Position numbers and translations under genes: made by a program
DNA from: an uncultured Methylophilus sp.
Lineage (GTDB): Bacteria > Pseudomonadota > Gammaproteobacteria > Burkholderiales > Methylophilaceae
Length of the DNA stretch: 17,408 nt
Direction of reading: 5' to 3'
Assembly: GCA_936943315.1 (NCBI GenBank)
Contig: CAKZJM010000242.1
Coordinates: 1-17,408 of the forward strand
The notes under the pieces: generated by a model
The model's input: only the letters and a program-made list of their open reading frames with translations
Database searches by the model: none
What the model was told of the DNA's origin: nothing
Part shown: piece after piece, positions 16,156 through 17,408 of the stretch
Layout of the letters: every line of letters starts with the position of its first letter
Position numbering within the stretch: the stretch's first letter is position 1

Positions 16156-17022
16156 TTAATTCTGCGTTAACGAGAATGACAACGGCACATTCACGTAGGC
16201 ACTCAATGCTTTGCCGCCTTTGCGCGCAGGCTCAAAACGCCATTGCTTCACCGCATTCACGGCAGCTTTGTCCAGACGCTCGAAACCACTGCTATTGATC
16301 ACCTCAACCGACTCTGGCCGGCCTTCAGCAGAGACCAGCACCTTCATGAGCACTTTACCTTCTTCACCCGCACGCTGCGATAAGCGGGGGTAGTCTGGTG
16401 CAGGGTTATTCAGGTAAGCCACCCCAAACTTTGGTGGTTCCACCTTCTCTTCCACCACTTCCTGTTTAGGCGGGGCGGCGGCAGACGTTGGCTTGGTTGG
16501 CGCCGCGGCCACGGGGGCCTCTAATGGCGGTGCAGATGGCTGTGTGCTGGCTTCAAATTTTGGCTGGTCCGGCGCGGGCTCAGTGATGCGTTCGACCACT
16601 GGCGCGGGGCGCTCGATGGGTTTGACCGGGGTTTCTTTAGGCTTGATGATGGGTTTAGCCACCGGTTGTTTTTTGATGATAGGCACTACTTCCGGCGCGG
16701 GCGCATCTTCTTTTTTGGCGGGCAAGGTGATGAGCGAAACCGTGATCGGCTCTGGCTTGGGCTCAACAATAACAGGCTCTTCGTGCACAAGTAACCAGGC
16801 AATGACGGCCGCATGCAAAGCCACCACAGCCAGCATCCCCAGGCCTTGCCAGCCCTGGCGGTTGTCGCGCGCCAACCAGTCTTCTGTTGCCAGCACAGAC
16901 CAACGAAAAATACCCGCCAGCTCACCCAGCTGGCGACGGTGCAAACTTAGCTCAGGCACACGAGGGTCTGATGCACGCCCGGGCTTTAACGACAACCCGC
17001 GCAGGGACTCACGTTGCAGCAT
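16156..17022 (-). CDS. tonB: TonB energy-transducing protein with N-terminal cytoplasmic extension
   Basis: TonB, 288 residues, carries energy from ExbBD to outer-membrane receptors. About 60 residues precede the membrane helix (61-78, GLGMLAVVALHAAVIAWLL) with the conserved His70. A periplasmic Pro/Lys/Glu-rich spacer runs to about 205, then the C-terminal domain with YLNNPAPDYPRLSQRAGEEGKVLMKVLVSAEGRPESVEV and VNAVKQWRFEPARKGGK, which binds TonB boxes. The frame extends to a TTG at 17049 with no Shine-Dalgarno sequence, whereas the ATG at 17022 has AAAGGAG seven bases upstream, so the latter is chosen. A similar extension is known for Pseudomonas TonB1. It lies 77 bp after hemP, with a terminator-like hairpin between. 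Confidence 0.94.
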   Translation of the reverse strand: MLQRESLRGLSLKPGRASDPRVPELSLHRRQLGELAGIFRWSVLATEDWLARDNRQGWQGLGMLAVVALHAAVIAWLLVHEEPVIVEPKPEPITVSLITLPAKKEDAPAPEVVPIIKKQPVAKPIIKPKETPVKPIERPAPVVERITEPAPDQPKFEASTQPSAPPLEAPVAAAPTKPTSAAAPPKQEVVEEKVEPPKFGVAYLNNPAPDYPRLSQRAGEEGKVLMKVLVSAEGRPESVEVINSSGFERLDKAAVNAVKQWRFEPARKGGKALSAYVNVPLSFSLTQN

Positions 17023-17047
17023 TCGCAGACTCCTTTGTCCAAACCAC

Positions 17048-17069
17048 AAAAGGCAACACCCTGGTTGCC
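17048..17069 (-). terminator. Attenuator-like hairpin between hemP and tonB
   Basis: On the minus strand GGCAAC-CAGGGT-GTTGCC forms a 6-bp perfect stem followed at once by TTTT. It is a modest intrinsic terminator placed between hemP and tonB, so it may let only part of the transcripts continue into tonB. Confidence 0.45.
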
Positions 17070-17099
17070 AGCATTACACATACATTCACGCAAAAACCT

Positions 17100-17327
17100 C
17101 TATTGATTTTGCTGAACCAGTTCGGGCGCCACGATCGCCTGGCACTTGGTCAACAATAATTTATTTTGCTTGGTGCGCATCAACTGATAGGTCTCGCCAC
17201 CATGCACAATCGCCAATACGCCCGCATCACCCAACAATTGCTGAGCGTCTACCGTTGGTATCCGCTGTGATGAGATACCGGTCGCATTTTGCACGTCACC
17301 CAGCGATGATTGCAAGCGGTTAGTCAT
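17100..17327 (-). CDS. hemP: Hemin uptake protein HemP
   Basis: Small protein of 75 residues of the HemP family. The diagnostic core is RIPTVDAQQLLGDAG, then VHGGETYQLMRTKQNKLLLTK, giving the compact domain known from hemin uptake loci. In some betaproteobacteria HemP is needed for heme use and acts as an activator of heme receptor expression; whether it does so here is unknown. The frame reaches a TTG at 17342, but an ATG at 17327 gives the usual family length and is preferred; its ribosome site (GGA, 5 bases) is weak. It is first gene of the tonB-exbBD block. Its promoter is not seen in the 81 bases left in the window. Confidence 0.9.
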   Translation of the reverse strand: MTNRLQSSLGDVQNATGISSQRIPTVDAQQLLGDAGVLAIVHGGETYQLMRTKQNKLLLTKCQAIVAPELVQQNQ

Positions 17328-17408
17328 TTGAATCCAGTCCAAAAAAAGGCCGACTTACTTGCGTGAGCAATGCGGCATCAGATTTCAAGGAACACCCTTA
17401 CCAGGGAT

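Noticed and set aside
17023..17049. TTG start for TonB at 17049
   Set aside because: There is no ribosome binding site before it, whereas AAAGGAG stands seven bases before the ATG at 17022.
16493..17323. A 276-residue open frame on the plus strand opposite tonB and hemP
   Set aside because: It is antisense to the well-supported tonB and hemP genes and its composition reflects the Pro-rich TonB spacer read backwards; no family motif is seen.
17328..17408. A promoter or Fur box for hemP at the right edge
   Set aside because: I looked for AATGAT-type repeats and -35/-10 pairs and found none convincing; the promoter is probably beyond the window.
1..17408. tRNA, rRNA, CRISPR array, insertion sequence or att site
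   Set aside because: No tandem spaced repeats, transposase-like frames, terminal inverted repeats around a gene, or recognisable structural RNA genes were seen.

Overview
The window is an iron and heme acquisition island in which every confident gene lies on the minus strand, so transcription runs from the right end to the left. Gene content and protein style (HemP, a HugZ-type protein, a TonB with an N-terminal extension, azurin) suggest a Gram-negative betaproteobacterium. A methylotroph of the Methylophilaceae type is possible, because such bacteria use azurin in electron transfer, but that is inference; no rRNA or housekeeping marker is present.

Right block (about 17.33 to 12.97 kb): hemP, tonB, exbB, exbD, a PepSY membrane protein, an 84-residue membrane protein of unknown function, and azurin. 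ExbB and ExbD overlap by ATGA, and most other gaps are 15 to 78 bp. The block supplies the inner-membrane motor for TonB-dependent uptake, a putative iron-reductase-like protein and a periplasmic copper electron carrier. Its promoter is not visible and probably lies beyond the window.

Middle block (12.74 to 8.20 kb): a Fur-type operator over a promoter, then hugZ-hmuS-hmuT-hmuU-hmuV. These encode a heme-processing flavoprotein-fold enzyme, a cytoplasmic heme-handling protein, and a periplasmic-binding-protein-dependent heme ABC importer, with gaps of 2 to 12 bp.

Left block (8.15 to 0.01 kb): a Fur-controlled siderophore receptor gene broken by a frameshift near 6.19 kb and closed by a strong terminator at 5.83 kb. 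Next comes a second Fur-controlled unit: a FhuA-like receptor, another siderophore receptor, and a second PepSY membrane protein. None of the three receptors shows heme-receptor hallmarks, so the heme importer has no evident outer-membrane partner here.

The most unusual signal is a roughly 50-nt leader element present three times: upstream of two TonB-dependent receptors and of azurin. Each copy has a conserved GCCAACGA block and a conserved GTAGCCAGC block. Between them lies an anti-Shine-Dalgarno-like stretch that can pair with the gene's own ribosome binding site. In the two receptor copies the stem shows an A-U to U-A compensatory change. This looks like a cis-acting translational control element (or sRNA target) linking iron receptors with a copper protein.
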